From Nitrospira defluvii (GTDB lineage: Bacteria > Nitrospirota > Nitrospiria > Nitrospirales > Nitrospiraceae): DNA of 64,000 nt. The notes below the pieces were generated by a model. The model ran no database searches, was not told where the DNA came from, and saw only the letters and a program-made list of their open reading frames with translations. The position numbers and the translations under genes are program-made. The DNA lies in contig FP929003.1 of assembly GCA_000196815.1 (NCBI GenBank), forward strand, positions 2,875,501 to 2,939,500. Reading direction: 5' to 3'. Shown one piece after another: positions 51,119 through 60,531 of this stretch. The stretch's first letter is position 1. Each line of letters opens with the position of its first letter.

Positions 51119-51931
51119 TTACGGCTGTGAGGTGGCGGCGTACCCCTCGGTCAATTCGGCCACGATCGACCCCACGACAACCTTGGCCTTCATTCTGACG
51201 GGGACACGGTGCTCATCGGTTGTGAACCAGACGCGAATATTGCCCTCGTTCAGGAAAATGCCCTGAAACGGCATGATGACGACCACCCGCGCGGTCTGTC
51301 GCTTCCCCCACACCCCCTCCACCGTTTCAAGGGCTTCGACCCGCACCTCCATCTTGTAGTTCTTTTTGTCGTGATGCACCGTCATCGCCAGCGACGCCCC
51401 CGGGACGAAGGGCAGCACCTTACGCACATAATAGAGGCACGACATGGCGTCCTGCGCATCGGGAGGGATCGGCAATTCGTCGCGTTTCCCGTCTTTCACG
51501 GCCTTGACCAGGCCTTCGGTGTGGCGGAACGTATAGTCGAAATCGTTGAACCGCTTGCCCTCCCTCCTGGCAAACGTCATGTGCCGGGGCAGGAAGGATT
51601 CGAGATCCACAATGGAAACCCCTCGGTTATCGACAGGGTAAAACTTGGTGACAGTCGGGCTCGATCGAGCCGTCATCGAAAAGGTGAGCTGCGGCTTGGC
51701 CCCCTCGACTGGGCCCTCCTGAACGACCATGGTCGCGATTCCCGCGCGCATGCCCAGCCAGGTCACGTCGTAGGACAATCGCTCGCCGTTTGCAAATGGA
51801 AGCGCGGCAGGAGCGGCAGCCTGCCCATCCGTTGTGGCGTAAGAGAGCGACGGGGCGGACGCCACGATTGTCGCCAGAACCGCGATGGCTAGGAAGAGGT
51901 TGAAACGGAGGAAGTAAGAGGAGAACGGCAC
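51119..51931 (-). CDS. DUF3108 domain periplasmic protein
   Basis: I favour GTG 51929-51931, which starts just after the upstream stop codon and yields 270 residues with a signal peptide ending near SLSYA. A TTG start at 51976 would overlap the mutase gene by 44 bases. The mature part (FANGERLSYDVTWLGMRAGI, VDNRGVSIVDLE, DAMSCLYYVRKV, WFTTDEHRVPVRMKAKVVVG) matches DUF3108, a beta-rich periplasmic family of unknown function. In many genomes it accompanies envelope or polysaccharide genes. Confidence 0.85.
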   Translation of the reverse strand: MPFSSYFLRFNLFLAIAVLATIVASAPSLSYATTDGQAAAPAALPFANGERLSYDVTWLGMRAGIATMVVQEGPVEGAKPQLTFSMTARSSPTVTKFYPVDNRGVSIVDLESFLPRHMTFARREGKRFNDFDYTFRHTEGLVKAVKDGKRDELPIPPDAQDAMSCLYYVRKVLPFVPGASLAMTVHHDKKNYKMEVRVEALETVEGVWGKRQTARVVVIMPFQGIFLNEGNIRVWFTTDEHRVPVRMKAKVVVGSIVAELTEGYAATSQP

Positions 51932-51932
51932 A

Positions 51933-53333
51933 CTACGCCGACAACACACGTCGTGCCTGCGCGAGCTCGGTTTCAATCGTCGCGCGAATGATATCCAGCC
52001 GGGCCGGCGACGGGGCCTCGAAGCGGAGCACCAGCGCAGGTTGAGTATTGGAGGCTCGAATCAAGCCCCACCCGTCCTCGAAAATCGCCCGCACCCCGTC
52101 GATCGTCACCAGCTCCCGCATGCGAAGATTCGAGGCGCCGACGGGTTTGCCGTCCGTGAGATAGGCGGCTAGTTGTGTGCGGACCTGATCGACCAGTTGA
52201 AACTTCAGCGTATCCGGGCAGTCGACCCGGATCTCCGGCGTCACCGTGGTCTGGGGCAGGTCGGCGACCAACGTGGAGAGCGACTGCTTGGTTTTCGCGA
52301 GAATCTCAACCAACCGGCAGGAGGCATAGATGGCATCGTCGAACCCGAAATAGCGATCGGCAAAAAACATATGGCCGGACATTTCGCCGGCCAGGACCGC
52401 GGACTCGGCTTTCAGCTTGGCCTTCATCAAGGAATGACCGGTTTTCCACATGATCGGACGCCCGCCTTTGGCGGCAATATCGTCGTACAGGCATTGCGAC
52501 GCCTTGACCTCGGAGATAAAGGTGGTGCCCGGGCGCTGGGTCAGGATATCCCGAGCGTAGACGATCATGAGGCGATCGCCCCAAAGGATCTCTCCCCGCT
52601 CGTCGATCGCGCCGATCCGATCGGCATCGCCGTCGTAGCCGATGCCGACATCCGCCTTTTTCTCACGCACCGTCGCAATGAGATCCTGCAGATTTTCCAC
52701 GACGGTGGGATCGGGATGGTGGTTGGGGAATCGCCCGTCCAACTCGTCGTACAGGCCCGTTACCCGACACCCCATCTGTTCAAGCGCCTGCTTGGCGACC
52801 AACGACGCCGCGCCATTCCCGCAATCGATCACGACATGGAGATGGTCCGCCCGCACGCCGGAAAAACTCGTTTTGAGATGCTGCAAGTAGTCGGCAATGA
52901 TGGGATGAGAAGAGAGTCGCCCGGAACCGGCGGCGAATCGACCGGCTTCCATGAGCCGCCGCAACCGCTGAATCTCTTCCCCGTGAATCGCTTCTTTCCC
53001 GACGCAGATCTTAAAACCATTGTATTCAGCGGCATTGTGGCTGCCGGTAATCATGATGCCGCCGTCGACCGGCAGGGTAAATAAGGAGAAGTACAGGAGC
53101 GGCGAGGCACAGAGCCCCAGATCGACTACATCGAGCCCTCCGGCCAGCAGGCCGCGAAGCAAGGCCTCACGCAAACCAGGAGAACTCAGCCGGCCGTCCC
53201 GTCCAAGGCTGATACGCGAGGCACCCTGTTCCCGTGCCATGGTGGCGTACGCGCGCCCCACCTGTTCGGCGATGGCTTCCGTGAGTTCTTCTCCGACAAT
53301 GCCCCTTAAATCATATTCGCGAAACAACGCCAT
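51933..53333 (-). CDS. Phosphomannomutase/phosphoglucomutase
   Basis: The 466-residue protein has the four domains of alpha-D-phosphohexomutases of the AlgC type. Visible landmarks are LGRDGRLSS, the phosphoserine loop ITGSHNAAEYNG (S98), the metal-binding YDGDADRIG, the sugar-specificity loop GEMSGHMF and the C-terminal phosphate loop RASNTQPALVLR. It converts mannose 6-phosphate to mannose 1-phosphate, the substrate of the neighbouring ManC, and glucose 6-phosphate likewise. It begins nine bases after the manC stop. Confidence 0.93.
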   Translation of the reverse strand: MALFREYDLRGIVGEELTEAIAEQVGRAYATMAREQGASRISLGRDGRLSSPGLREALLRGLLAGGLDVVDLGLCASPLLYFSLFTLPVDGGIMITGSHNAAEYNGFKICVGKEAIHGEEIQRLRRLMEAGRFAAGSGRLSSHPIIADYLQHLKTSFSGVRADHLHVVIDCGNGAASLVAKQALEQMGCRVTGLYDELDGRFPNHHPDPTVVENLQDLIATVREKKADVGIGYDGDADRIGAIDERGEILWGDRLMIVYARDILTQRPGTTFISEVKASQCLYDDIAAKGGRPIMWKTGHSLMKAKLKAESAVLAGEMSGHMFFADRYFGFDDAIYASCRLVEILAKTKQSLSTLVADLPQTTVTPEIRVDCPDTLKFQLVDQVRTQLAAYLTDGKPVGASNLRMRELVTIDGVRAIFEDGWGLIRASNTQPALVLRFEAPSPARLDIIRATIETELAQARRVLSA

Positions 53334-53342
53334 CTGGATCTC

Positions 53343-54797
53343 CTATCGCGCCCGGTTCAGGCGGCCATAGTCATCTTGAAGCCGCACGATGTCGTCTTCG
53401 CCCAGATAAGGCCCGTTCTGCACCTCGATAATGTGCAGCGTCTCGGTGCCGAGATTTTCAAGGCGATGCGGCGTCTCGACCGGGATCGCCGTGCTCTGCC
53501 CGACTCGCAGATCCAGAAGCTCTTCACCTCTCGTGACCCGCGCCGTCCCGGCAATGACGACCCAATGCTCGCTCCGTTTATGATGAAGTTGCAGCGACAG
53601 GCGTCCTCCGGGATTCACCGTCACGCGCTTCACCTTATATCCGGGCCCTTCCTCCAAGACGGTGTAGGATCCCCAGGGACGAAATACGGTCACGTGCTCC
53701 AAGTGTTCAGGAGCTCCCTGCCGTTTAAGGATCTCGACCATCTGCTTCACATCTTGTGAGCGCGACTTCGGACAGATCAACGTGGCATCCGGCGTGTCCA
53801 CGACCACCATATCGGAAAGCCCGATGGTTGCGACGACACGGCGATCGGCATAAAGCACGGAATTGGTGCTATCCATATCAATGACGCGCCCGCTGACGAC
53901 GTTGCCGGACTTGTCGCGCGGGGCCACCTCCTCGAGGCTGCTCCAATTCCCCACGTCCGACCATCCGAATCCGACTGGAATCATCGCTGCATTGGCCGAC
54001 TGTTCCATGACCCCGTTATCGATCGATACCGAGGGCACCTTCTTATAGGCTGCTTCGATAAGTCCCAGGTCAGCACCCGAGGCCATGAGCGCATGGACCC
54101 GCTGAATCGCCTTCGCCAGTTGCGGCTGGTGCTGCTGAATTTCTTCGAGAATAGCGGCAGCCTTCCAGAGAAACATCCCGCTGTTCCAATAGAAATGACC
54201 GTTCTTTAAATATTGCGCCGCCTTGGCCCGGTTCGGCTTCTCGACAAATCGCGCGACCGGATGGCCAGTCAGCCGTCCTTTCTTGCCCAGAGACTTCCGT
54301 CGATCGGGCTGAATATACCCATACCCCGTTTCCGGCCTGGTCGGCTTGATCCCGAACGTCACCAGATGTCCCTGTTCGGCCAGTTGCACGCCCAGCTCGA
54401 CCGCCGCCTTGAACGCTTTCTCCCCCGTCACCACGTGATCCGCAGGCAAGACCAGCATCATCGCATGAGGATCGCGCAGCAGGAGCTCGGCAGCCACCAG
54501 CGCAATGGCGGGAGCCGTATTGCGACCGACCGGCTCGACGACGTAATTATCTTTCAACGCGGCCTTCCATTCCCCCAATTGCACGCGAATCGAATCGGCC
54601 TGGCCGGGATTCGTGGAGATGATGACCTGTTCGGGATTCGCGCAGGAAAGGACGCGCCGCATCGTCTGTTGAATGAGCGTCTCGTCGCCGATGATCCGTA
54701 ACAATTGCTTCGGATAGAGATGACGGCTTAACGGCCAAAACCGCGTTCCGCTGCCGCCGGCTAGAATAACCGGATAGAGATGCCTCATCGAATCCAT
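53343..54797 (-). CDS. manC: Mannose-1-phosphate guanylyltransferase/mannose-6-phosphate isomerase
   Basis: I use ATG 54795-54797, preceded by GTGAAGG, giving 484 residues as is normal for ManC/AlgA. The nucleotidyltransferase half starts VILAGGSGTRFWPLSR and includes VLPADHV, ETGYGYIQ and FVEKPN. The cupin isomerase half has RPWGSYTVLEEG and LQLHHKRSEHWVV. The bifunctional enzyme makes GDP-mannose from mannose 1-phosphate. Its neighbours supply mannose 1-phosphate and use GDP-mannose in glycan synthesis. Confidence 0.94.
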   Translation of the reverse strand: MDSMRHLYPVILAGGSGTRFWPLSRHLYPKQLLRIIGDETLIQQTMRRVLSCANPEQVIISTNPGQADSIRVQLGEWKAALKDNYVVEPVGRNTAPAIALVAAELLLRDPHAMMLVLPADHVVTGEKAFKAAVELGVQLAEQGHLVTFGIKPTRPETGYGYIQPDRRKSLGKKGRLTGHPVARFVEKPNRAKAAQYLKNGHFYWNSGMFLWKAAAILEEIQQHQPQLAKAIQRVHALMASGADLGLIEAAYKKVPSVSIDNGVMEQSANAAMIPVGFGWSDVGNWSSLEEVAPRDKSGNVVSGRVIDMDSTNSVLYADRRVVATIGLSDMVVVDTPDATLICPKSRSQDVKQMVEILKRQGAPEHLEHVTVFRPWGSYTVLEEGPGYKVKRVTVNPGGRLSLQLHHKRSEHWVVIAGTARVTRGEELLDLRVGQSTAIPVETPHRLENLGTETLHIIEVQNGPYLGEDDIVRLQDDYGRLNRAR

Positions 54798-54838
54798 GGA
54801 GTGCCCTTCACTGTGACAATTACGTGCTCGAGAGGAGC

Positions 54839-55378
54839 TCAGCGTGGCTGCCGAGCCGCCAGAATGAGATCGGCCACTTCCCGCACCGCGCCCTCGCCGC
54901 CCTTTTTCTTGCACACATATCGAACCGTCTTCAGCACCGGCGGCATCCCGTCGGCCGGGGCGGCTGAAAAGCCGACTGCACCCAGGGCCTGGAGGTCGTT
55001 CACGTCGTCACCGATGTAGGCTACCTGATCCATTGAGAGCCCGTGCCGTGCGATCAACTCTTTGAGCACGGCGAGCTTGTCATACACTCCCTGGTGCACC
55101 TCTGGAATCGTCAGTTTTTGCGCGCGACGCATCACGATCTTCGTCGACTCCTGGGTAATGATCGCGGTCAGAATCCCGGCCTTTTGCAGGAGCTTGATCC
55201 CCATCCCGTCGTGCGTGTTGAACTTTTTCCATTCGTCGCCGGATTCGGAGTAATACATGCCGGCGTCCGTCAAGACCCCATCGACATCCGTCGCGAACAA
55301 TCGAATCCCTCGGAGAGTTCCTTGTAGGGAAAAGCGAGGCTTCGCGGGAGTTGCTGTTCGGCGTTTTGTGCTGGGCAT
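54839..55378 (-). CDS. kdsC: 3-deoxy-D-manno-octulosonate 8-phosphate phosphatase
   Basis: Starting at ATG 55376-55378 gives 179 residues. The haloacid-dehalogenase motifs are FATDVDGVLTD with the nucleophile aspartate, the conserved KKFNTHDGMGIKLL, ITQEST and YIGDDVNDLQAL. This pattern identifies KdsC, a cap-less phosphatase that acts as a tetramer in KDO synthesis for LPS. No KdsA, KdsB or KdsD gene is in the window. It precedes manC by 41 bases. Confidence 0.9.
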   Translation of the reverse strand: MPSTKRRTATPAKPRFSLQGTLRGIRLFATDVDGVLTDAGMYYSESGDEWKKFNTHDGMGIKLLQKAGILTAIITQESTKIVMRRAQKLTIPEVHQGVYDKLAVLKELIARHGLSMDQVAYIGDDVNDLQALGAVGFSAAPADGMPPVLKTVRYVCKKKGGEGAVREVADLILAARQPR

Positions 55379-55515
55379 GCGAGGGCTTTCGACTGAGGCC
55401 GATGTTAACAAGCCATCGCGAGAAACTCAAGAAAACTCGGCCATGTCGGAGCATCCAGCGCCACTCGCGACAGGTCTGGTCGGGCACGGTCGGTTACGGA
55501 CGGCGGCACGAAACA

Positions 55516-56916
55516 TCAATACGCATGCCGGTGGATAAATCCTCGCCAGGCCGTGAGGAGCATGATCTTGAAGTCGAACCAGATCGACCAGTGCTCGATG
55601 TAATACAGATCATGCTCGATCCGTCGTTCCAGCGACGTATTGCCGCGCCAGCCGTTGATCTGCGCCCACCCGGTGATCCCGGCTTTCATCTTGTGCCGCA
55701 ACATGTACTGCGGAAGCGTTTCCCGAAACCGGGCAATGAACTCGGGCCGTTCGGGCCTGGGACCGACGATGCTCATCTCCCCGCGCAGCACGTTCCAGAA
55801 TTGCGGCAACTCGTCCAAACTCGTTCGCCGCAAAAACGCGCCGATCGGCGTCCGGCGATCGTCGTTGGGTTGCGTCCAGACCGGGCCGGTTTCCGACTCC
55901 GCATCGAGTTTCATGGAACGGAACTTCAACATTTCGAACGCCTGCCCGTCCAATCCCATACGGAGTTGACGGAAAAAGACCGGACCGGGGGACGTCAGTT
56001 TCACCAAGGCCGCGATTGCGCATAACACCGGGGCGAATACAACCAATGCGACCGATGCGCCGACCACATCCAGCACCCGTTTGATGACCAGATTCCAACC
56101 GTACAACGGCGATCCCTGCAAGGTGATGAGCGGAAGGCCCTCGAACATCTCGGCCTCCGCGCGCAGGCTCACAAATTCGCACATCGCGGGCAAGGCCTTC
56201 ACTTCGACCATCGTCGTGGCCAAACAGGCAAACATTTTTTCAGCCCACTGCTCGTCCTCCGGAGGCAGGCAGACAAAGACGATATCGACACCTGACTGAA
56301 CACGTTCCTGCAGGTCATCATACCGCCCGATCACCGGCACCCCGTTGATCCGCTCACCCACCTTCCGGGAATCGGCGCTCAAGAACCCATGCACTTTCAC
56401 CCCTAGTTCCGGATGCTGAGCGAGCGCATCCACCACCCGGCGTCCCAGCCGGCTGGTGCCGATGACCAGCGCATGGCGTTGATTGTATCCGTGCCGACGC
56501 AGGAACCGAAGCGCCTCCCGGAACAGCACCCGCGAAAAGCCCAGGGTGATGAGGTTCAACAGCCAGAAATAGAGGAGCACCAGTCGGGAATATTCGTACT
56601 GCCGGAAGAAGAAGGTCAACGCCACCAGAATCAGCACGGAGAGGGTATTGGCTTTCGCCACGTCGAGAAACTCCGACAACCGCGTGCCCATCCGTCGCGG
56701 GCGGTAGAGGTCGAAGGCCTGGAACGACATGCCCCAGACTGCAATGATCGGCACCAGCAACAACAGATAGATCCGGATCGGAGGAATGCCCTTGGTGGCC
56801 GGTTCCACGATCTCCGAAAAACGAAGGTAGTAGGCGCCGACCCAGCAGGCGCAGATCAGCCCGAGATCGATACAGAACAGCAGACTTTTGAGAAATTGGG
56901 AGTGGCGTTTAAGCAT
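55516..56916 (-). CDS. Undecaprenyl-phosphate sugar phosphotransferase (WcaJ type)
   Basis: The 466-residue protein has four N-terminal helices (residues 10-125) and a CoA-binding-like Rossmann part (HALVIGTSRLGRRVVDAL). A further membrane hairpin (about 285-305) and the catalytic C-terminal domain follow, with FKRPVL-like RVLDVVGASVALVVFAP, KFRSMKLDAE, RRTSLDELPQFWNVLRGEMS and GPRPERPEF. This is the polyisoprenyl-phosphate hexose-1-phosphate transferase family. It loads the first sugar, often glucose or galactose, onto the lipid carrier to start capsule or exopolysaccharide repeat units. Confidence 0.93.
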   Translation of the reverse strand: MLKRHSQFLKSLLFCIDLGLICACWVGAYYLRFSEIVEPATKGIPPIRIYLLLLVPIIAVWGMSFQAFDLYRPRRMGTRLSEFLDVAKANTLSVLILVALTFFFRQYEYSRLVLLYFWLLNLITLGFSRVLFREALRFLRRHGYNQRHALVIGTSRLGRRVVDALAQHPELGVKVHGFLSADSRKVGERINGVPVIGRYDDLQERVQSGVDIVFVCLPPEDEQWAEKMFACLATTMVEVKALPAMCEFVSLRAEAEMFEGLPLITLQGSPLYGWNLVIKRVLDVVGASVALVVFAPVLCAIAALVKLTSPGPVFFRQLRMGLDGQAFEMLKFRSMKLDAESETGPVWTQPNDDRRTPIGAFLRRTSLDELPQFWNVLRGEMSIVGPRPERPEFIARFRETLPQYMLRHKMKAGITGWAQINGWRGNTSLERRIEHDLYYIEHWSIWFDFKIMLLTAWRGFIHRHAY

Positions 56917-56923
56917 GCTCCCT

Positions 56924-58108
56924 CTATGAAGCCGTACCGGTCAATGCCCCCATCGCGAAGGCTTTCATGCGCTCCTTGAACAGCCGGCGGTCGAAGGCGG
57001 CCACATGGTTACGAATGGCATGTGGATCAAACTCCGTTCGGCGACGCTCGAAAGACTCCATCGCCTCGACAACGGATTCGACCGACTGTGTGAAGAAAAA
57101 CACTCCCGTGGCAACGTTCCCCCCGACGGTCACTGAACCGGTTCCCTCTCGCGCAGGTGCGCCCTCGGCGGATCCGGCACCCGTCAACGGCACCACGGTC
57201 TCCAGCGCTCCCCCGCGCCCGAAGGCAAGCACAGGCTTGCCGCAGGCCATCGCTTCCAATGGGACGATACCAAAATCTTCCTCGCCTGGAAAGAGCAACG
57301 CCCGACAGCGCGCATAGTGATCCCTGACCACATCGTCCGGCTGCCAGCCCAAAAATTCGACCGTCGGACCGGCGAGTTTGCGCAACCGCGCCTCCTCTTG
57401 CCCCTTGCCGATGATCTTCAGTCGTCGTTTCATAACATTGCACGCTTGAATGGCCAGATCAACCCGTTTATACGGCGCAAAGGCCGTGACCATAAAATAG
57501 AAGTCTTCCGATTGTTCCGCGGCTTGAAATGTCTGCCAATCGACCGGTGGATGCAGCACGGCCGCCGGCCGGTTGTAATACCGTTGCACCTTCCCGGCGA
57601 TGTTCCGGGAATTGGCCACGAATTGATCCACCCGAGCGGCGGAGGCCACATCCCAGGCCTGCAGACGCTTCCGGAACAGTTCCATACCCAATCTCGCCAC
57701 GACTCCCGATCGCCCGCCGTGCGCATAGTTGTCGAACTGATCCCACACATACCGCATGGGCGCATGGATATAGCACAGGTGTTTCGCTCTCGCCGGCGGG
57801 CGAATGCCCTTAGCCACACAATGGCTCGAACTTAAGACCAGGTCGTAGGACGGGAGGCGAACATGCTCGATCGCAGCAGGAAATACGGGCAAATAATACC
57901 GATAGTACCGCGCGGCCAGCGGGAAGGATTGAACGAAACTGGTCGTGATCCGGTGACGCTCGATCATGGGCGACACCGTCCCTTTGATGTGCAGCAGGGT
58001 GTAGAGATCGGCATCGGGGAATAGCTCGCAGAACGCCTCCAGACAGCGCTCGCCGCCCCGCATCCCGGTCAGCCAATCATGGACGATCGCAACTCGTAAC
58101 GACTTCAT
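56924..58108 (-). CDS. Glycosyltransferase family 4, WbaZ-like
   Basis: The 394-residue protein has the GT-B fold. Its N-terminus VAIVHDWLTGMRGGERCLEA and the LCYIHAPMRYVWDQ segment are typical of mannosyltransferases near undecaprenyl-linked glycans. The donor site EEDFGIVPLEAMACGKP contains the E-x7-E motif. It likely transfers a sugar from a nucleotide donor to the growing lipid-linked repeat. Mannose is plausible given manC nearby, but donor and linkage cannot be read. It ends seven bases before the WcaJ-type gene. Confidence 0.85.
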   Translation of the reverse strand: MKSLRVAIVHDWLTGMRGGERCLEAFCELFPDADLYTLLHIKGTVSPMIERHRITTSFVQSFPLAARYYRYYLPVFPAAIEHVRLPSYDLVLSSSHCVAKGIRPPARAKHLCYIHAPMRYVWDQFDNYAHGGRSGVVARLGMELFRKRLQAWDVASAARVDQFVANSRNIAGKVQRYYNRPAAVLHPPVDWQTFQAAEQSEDFYFMVTAFAPYKRVDLAIQACNVMKRRLKIIGKGQEEARLRKLAGPTVEFLGWQPDDVVRDHYARCRALLFPGEEDFGIVPLEAMACGKPVLAFGRGGALETVVPLTGAGSAEGAPAREGTGSVTVGGNVATGVFFFTQSVESVVEAMESFERRRTEFDPHAIRNHVAAFDRRLFKERMKAFAMGALTGTAS

Positions 58109-58236
58109 TCAGCGACGCGATTTCATTTCGTATAGCCACCCATTCCGCCGGAGGTCCTCGTCACCAGCGCAGGGCCTGCTTGACTGGATACGTAGAAAAA
58201 CAACAGCACGAGCACCAGGCATGGCTCATCATAGGA

Positions 58237-59337
58237 TCAAGACACCCGAAGGGCGCACACGACGGCAGCGAGCTTTTCTGCCGTTGTGTCCCAATCGTAC
58301 TGCGTGGCCACAGCCTGCCCGGCAGTGAGGTACCGTTCTCGCACCCCGCGATCACTCACCATCAGTCGGATGCGCTCCGCAATATCGGACGGGTCGTACG
58401 GATCACAGTACATGGCGCCTTCTCCATACACCTCGGGCAACCCCGCGACGCGGGAGACGATGACCGGACAGCCGGACGCCAGCGCCTCCAATGCCGGAAG
58501 GCCGAAACTCTCATAGAGCGAAGGCATCACCAGAACATCCGCGTATCGATAGAACCGACGGAGCAGTTCATCTCCATGCTCCAACTCACCGACACAGATC
58601 ACTCGATCACTCATGGCGGAGGCCATCGCCATCGCCGACGCGTCGCCGGTAATGAGGCCATCCCGGCGACCGATGATCACCAGGTCATGCGGAATGTGCG
58701 TCTGCAGCAGGGCAAACGCCTCCAGCAGACGGGACAGGTTCTTGTGCGGCTTGACGCTTCCGACGAAGAGTATATAGGGTTTCCCGTGTGGCGGCCCGCC
58801 AGGCACCGGCGCGAACCATGAGGCATCCACTCCGTTATGCACCACCGTGACGTCCTGCCGTCCTTCGGGAACGAACTGCAGCAGTTGGTCCCTGGCAAAT
58901 CGAGAGACACACACAATGGCGGCTGCTTTGGCCCGCACGGCTCGAAACATCAGACGCGCATAGGCCCGTCGATGCCACCCCTCCACAAATTGCGGCATCG
59001 CCAGATGAAAGGTGTCATGCACCGTCACCAAGAGAGGCCCCCGGTACCACAATGGAATATTGTAGTGAGGGGACCAATAGAGGGTGGTATCGCGGGGAAT
59101 CCGCATCGGAAGCTCAACCTGCTCGCGTAGCGAATAGATCCCCGCCCGGCAATCGATGATCCTGATATTCGGATGCTGAGCCCAGCTGAAACCGCGGAGG
59201 AGGTCGGCCCGACCGAGCAGACAAAAGGCCGGCTGGGACAAAACCTTGAACAACCGCGGAACCAGTTCTTGCAGGTATGTCCCGATGCCCGCCGACTGCA
59301 CCATTCGCATGTCAATGGTGATGGGTCCTCGTTGAAT
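58237..59337 (-). CDS. Glycosyltransferase family 4
   Basis: A GT-B protein of about 366 residues has PSLYESFGLPALEALASGCP as donor-site E-x7-E and VHDTFHLAMP in its N-terminal half. The first ATG (59310) would start at MRMVQSAGIGTYL, but the preceding in-frame codons read ITID. Family members normally have ITID-like residues before RMV-x-SGIGTY. No ATG, GTG or TTG lies between those codons and the previous stop, while AGGAG sits eight bases before an in-frame ATT at 59335-59337. I therefore propose the rare ATT start and list the gene from there. Starting at 59310 gives 357 residues. Confidence 0.8.
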   Translation of the reverse strand: MQRGPITIDMRMVQSAGIGTYLQELVPRLFKVLSQPAFCLLGRADLLRGFSWAQHPNIRIIDCRAGIYSLREQVELPMRIPRDTTLYWSPHYNIPLWYRGPLLVTVHDTFHLAMPQFVEGWHRRAYARLMFRAVRAKAAAIVCVSRFARDQLLQFVPEGRQDVTVVHNGVDASWFAPVPGGPPHGKPYILFVGSVKPHKNLSRLLEAFALLQTHIPHDLVIIGRRDGLITGDASAMAMASAMSDRVICVGELEHGDELLRRFYRYADVLVMPSLYESFGLPALEALASGCPVIVSRVAGLPEVYGEGAMYCDPYDPSDIAERIRLMVSDRGVRERYLTAGQAVATQYDWDTTAEKLAAVVCALRVS

Positions 59338-59355
59338 AGGCCACTCTCCTCTCGG

Positions 59356-60531
59356 TCAACCGGATTGCGCCAACTGCAGCAACCGCGAGACACGGTGTTT
59401 CCAATCGGCTTGTTCCGCATACGCGCGGTAGAGCTCCCGCTGAGGCTCGCGAGTGACGCAGCTTTCGATCGCCGTCACAAACTGTTCGGCGGATTCACAC
59501 AGCATCGCCGGGCTCTGCAGCCGCTCCAGTTCCCGCCAACGGGTGGCGACGACAGGCAGTCCTGCCGCAAGATATTCATAGAGCTTCAAGGGATGGATGC
59601 TATGAACCAACGTCGGATGATTCTGCACGTCGAACGGAATGAGCCCCACATCCGCAGACCGCAAATATTCCGGCAACCGTGAAAACGGCCGCGGCCCGAG
59701 CAAATGCAAATTGGCCGCCGGCGCAAACCTGGCATGGGCATGGGGAGTTCCCCCGATAAGGACGAACGAGACGTCCGGCAAGGCCGCCACCACATGATTC
59801 AACAGCGCGTAGTCGAACCAGGCGTCCATATAGCCTGCATAGACCGCAATAGGCCGGCGGATCGAGGCATACTCGGACGGAACGGGCACATCAGGCCTCG
59901 CAAAGTGGGAGAAATTGACGCCGTTCGGCAAATGGGCCATGCGACGAGGCTTCAGGCCTTCCACATACTCCTTCAAGGTCTCCGCACTGTACACCACCAG
60001 GTCGGCAGCGGCAGCCAGTTCATGCTCAGCTGCCCGGGCGGCGGGCGTCGTGCGTCCGAATCCGGACGTGTTGTCGGCCACTCGAAACACCGTTCGCGCA
60101 CGGGCGATCTGAGAGAGCCAGGACAGATGCTTGGGGCTATCGCAGTACAGGAGATCGACTTCGCCGAAGCCATGGTTCCGTACCACCCCGCCGACCGAAG
60201 GCCAGGTCAGATGGGCCCATCCACGCTCAAGCGCGAGACTGCGAAGCAGGGGCTCATTCCGCGGAGTGGCCAATGCCGCCGGAACGTAGGCCCAGAGTTT
60301 CTTGTCGAGATCCCACACGCCACCCTGTCGGTACAGCCGAAACCTGCTTGCCAGCTCTTTCCGCACATGACCCAGGAGATGCAGCGGAGAAATGGGATCC
60401 GACACGAACCCAACCGTCCATCCTGCATTCACGAAACCGCGCGCCAGATGGTGGCTTCCCACTTGGAACGGAGTCGTCCAGTAATTGGCGCAGGCCATCA
60501 AAATCTTCTGTGTCGAATGCCCTTGCTCCAC
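59356..60531 (-). CDS. Glycosyltransferase (GT4-like, TuaH/GumH-type)
   Basis: The 391-residue protein starts GTG directly after the stop of the upstream methyltransferase. GT-B features include SHHLARGFVNAGWTVGFV near the N-terminus, LPNGVNFSHF and LKLYEYLAAGLPVVATRW. Many of its central residues (DLLYCDSPKHLSWLSQI) are typical of glycosyltransferases that lack a strong retaining signature. It would add a sugar to the locus' polysaccharide. Donor and acceptor are unknown. Confidence 0.82.
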   Translation of the reverse strand: MEQGHSTQKILMACANYWTTPFQVGSHHLARGFVNAGWTVGFVSDPISPLHLLGHVRKELASRFRLYRQGGVWDLDKKLWAYVPAALATPRNEPLLRSLALERGWAHLTWPSVGGVVRNHGFGEVDLLYCDSPKHLSWLSQIARARTVFRVADNTSGFGRTTPAARAAEHELAAAADLVVYSAETLKEYVEGLKPRRMAHLPNGVNFSHFARPDVPVPSEYASIRRPIAVYAGYMDAWFDYALLNHVVAALPDVSFVLIGGTPHAHARFAPAANLHLLGPRPFSRLPEYLRSADVGLIPFDVQNHPTLVHSIHPLKLYEYLAAGLPVVATRWRELERLQSPAMLCESAEQFVTAIESCVTREPQRELYRAYAEQADWKHRVSRLLQLAQSG

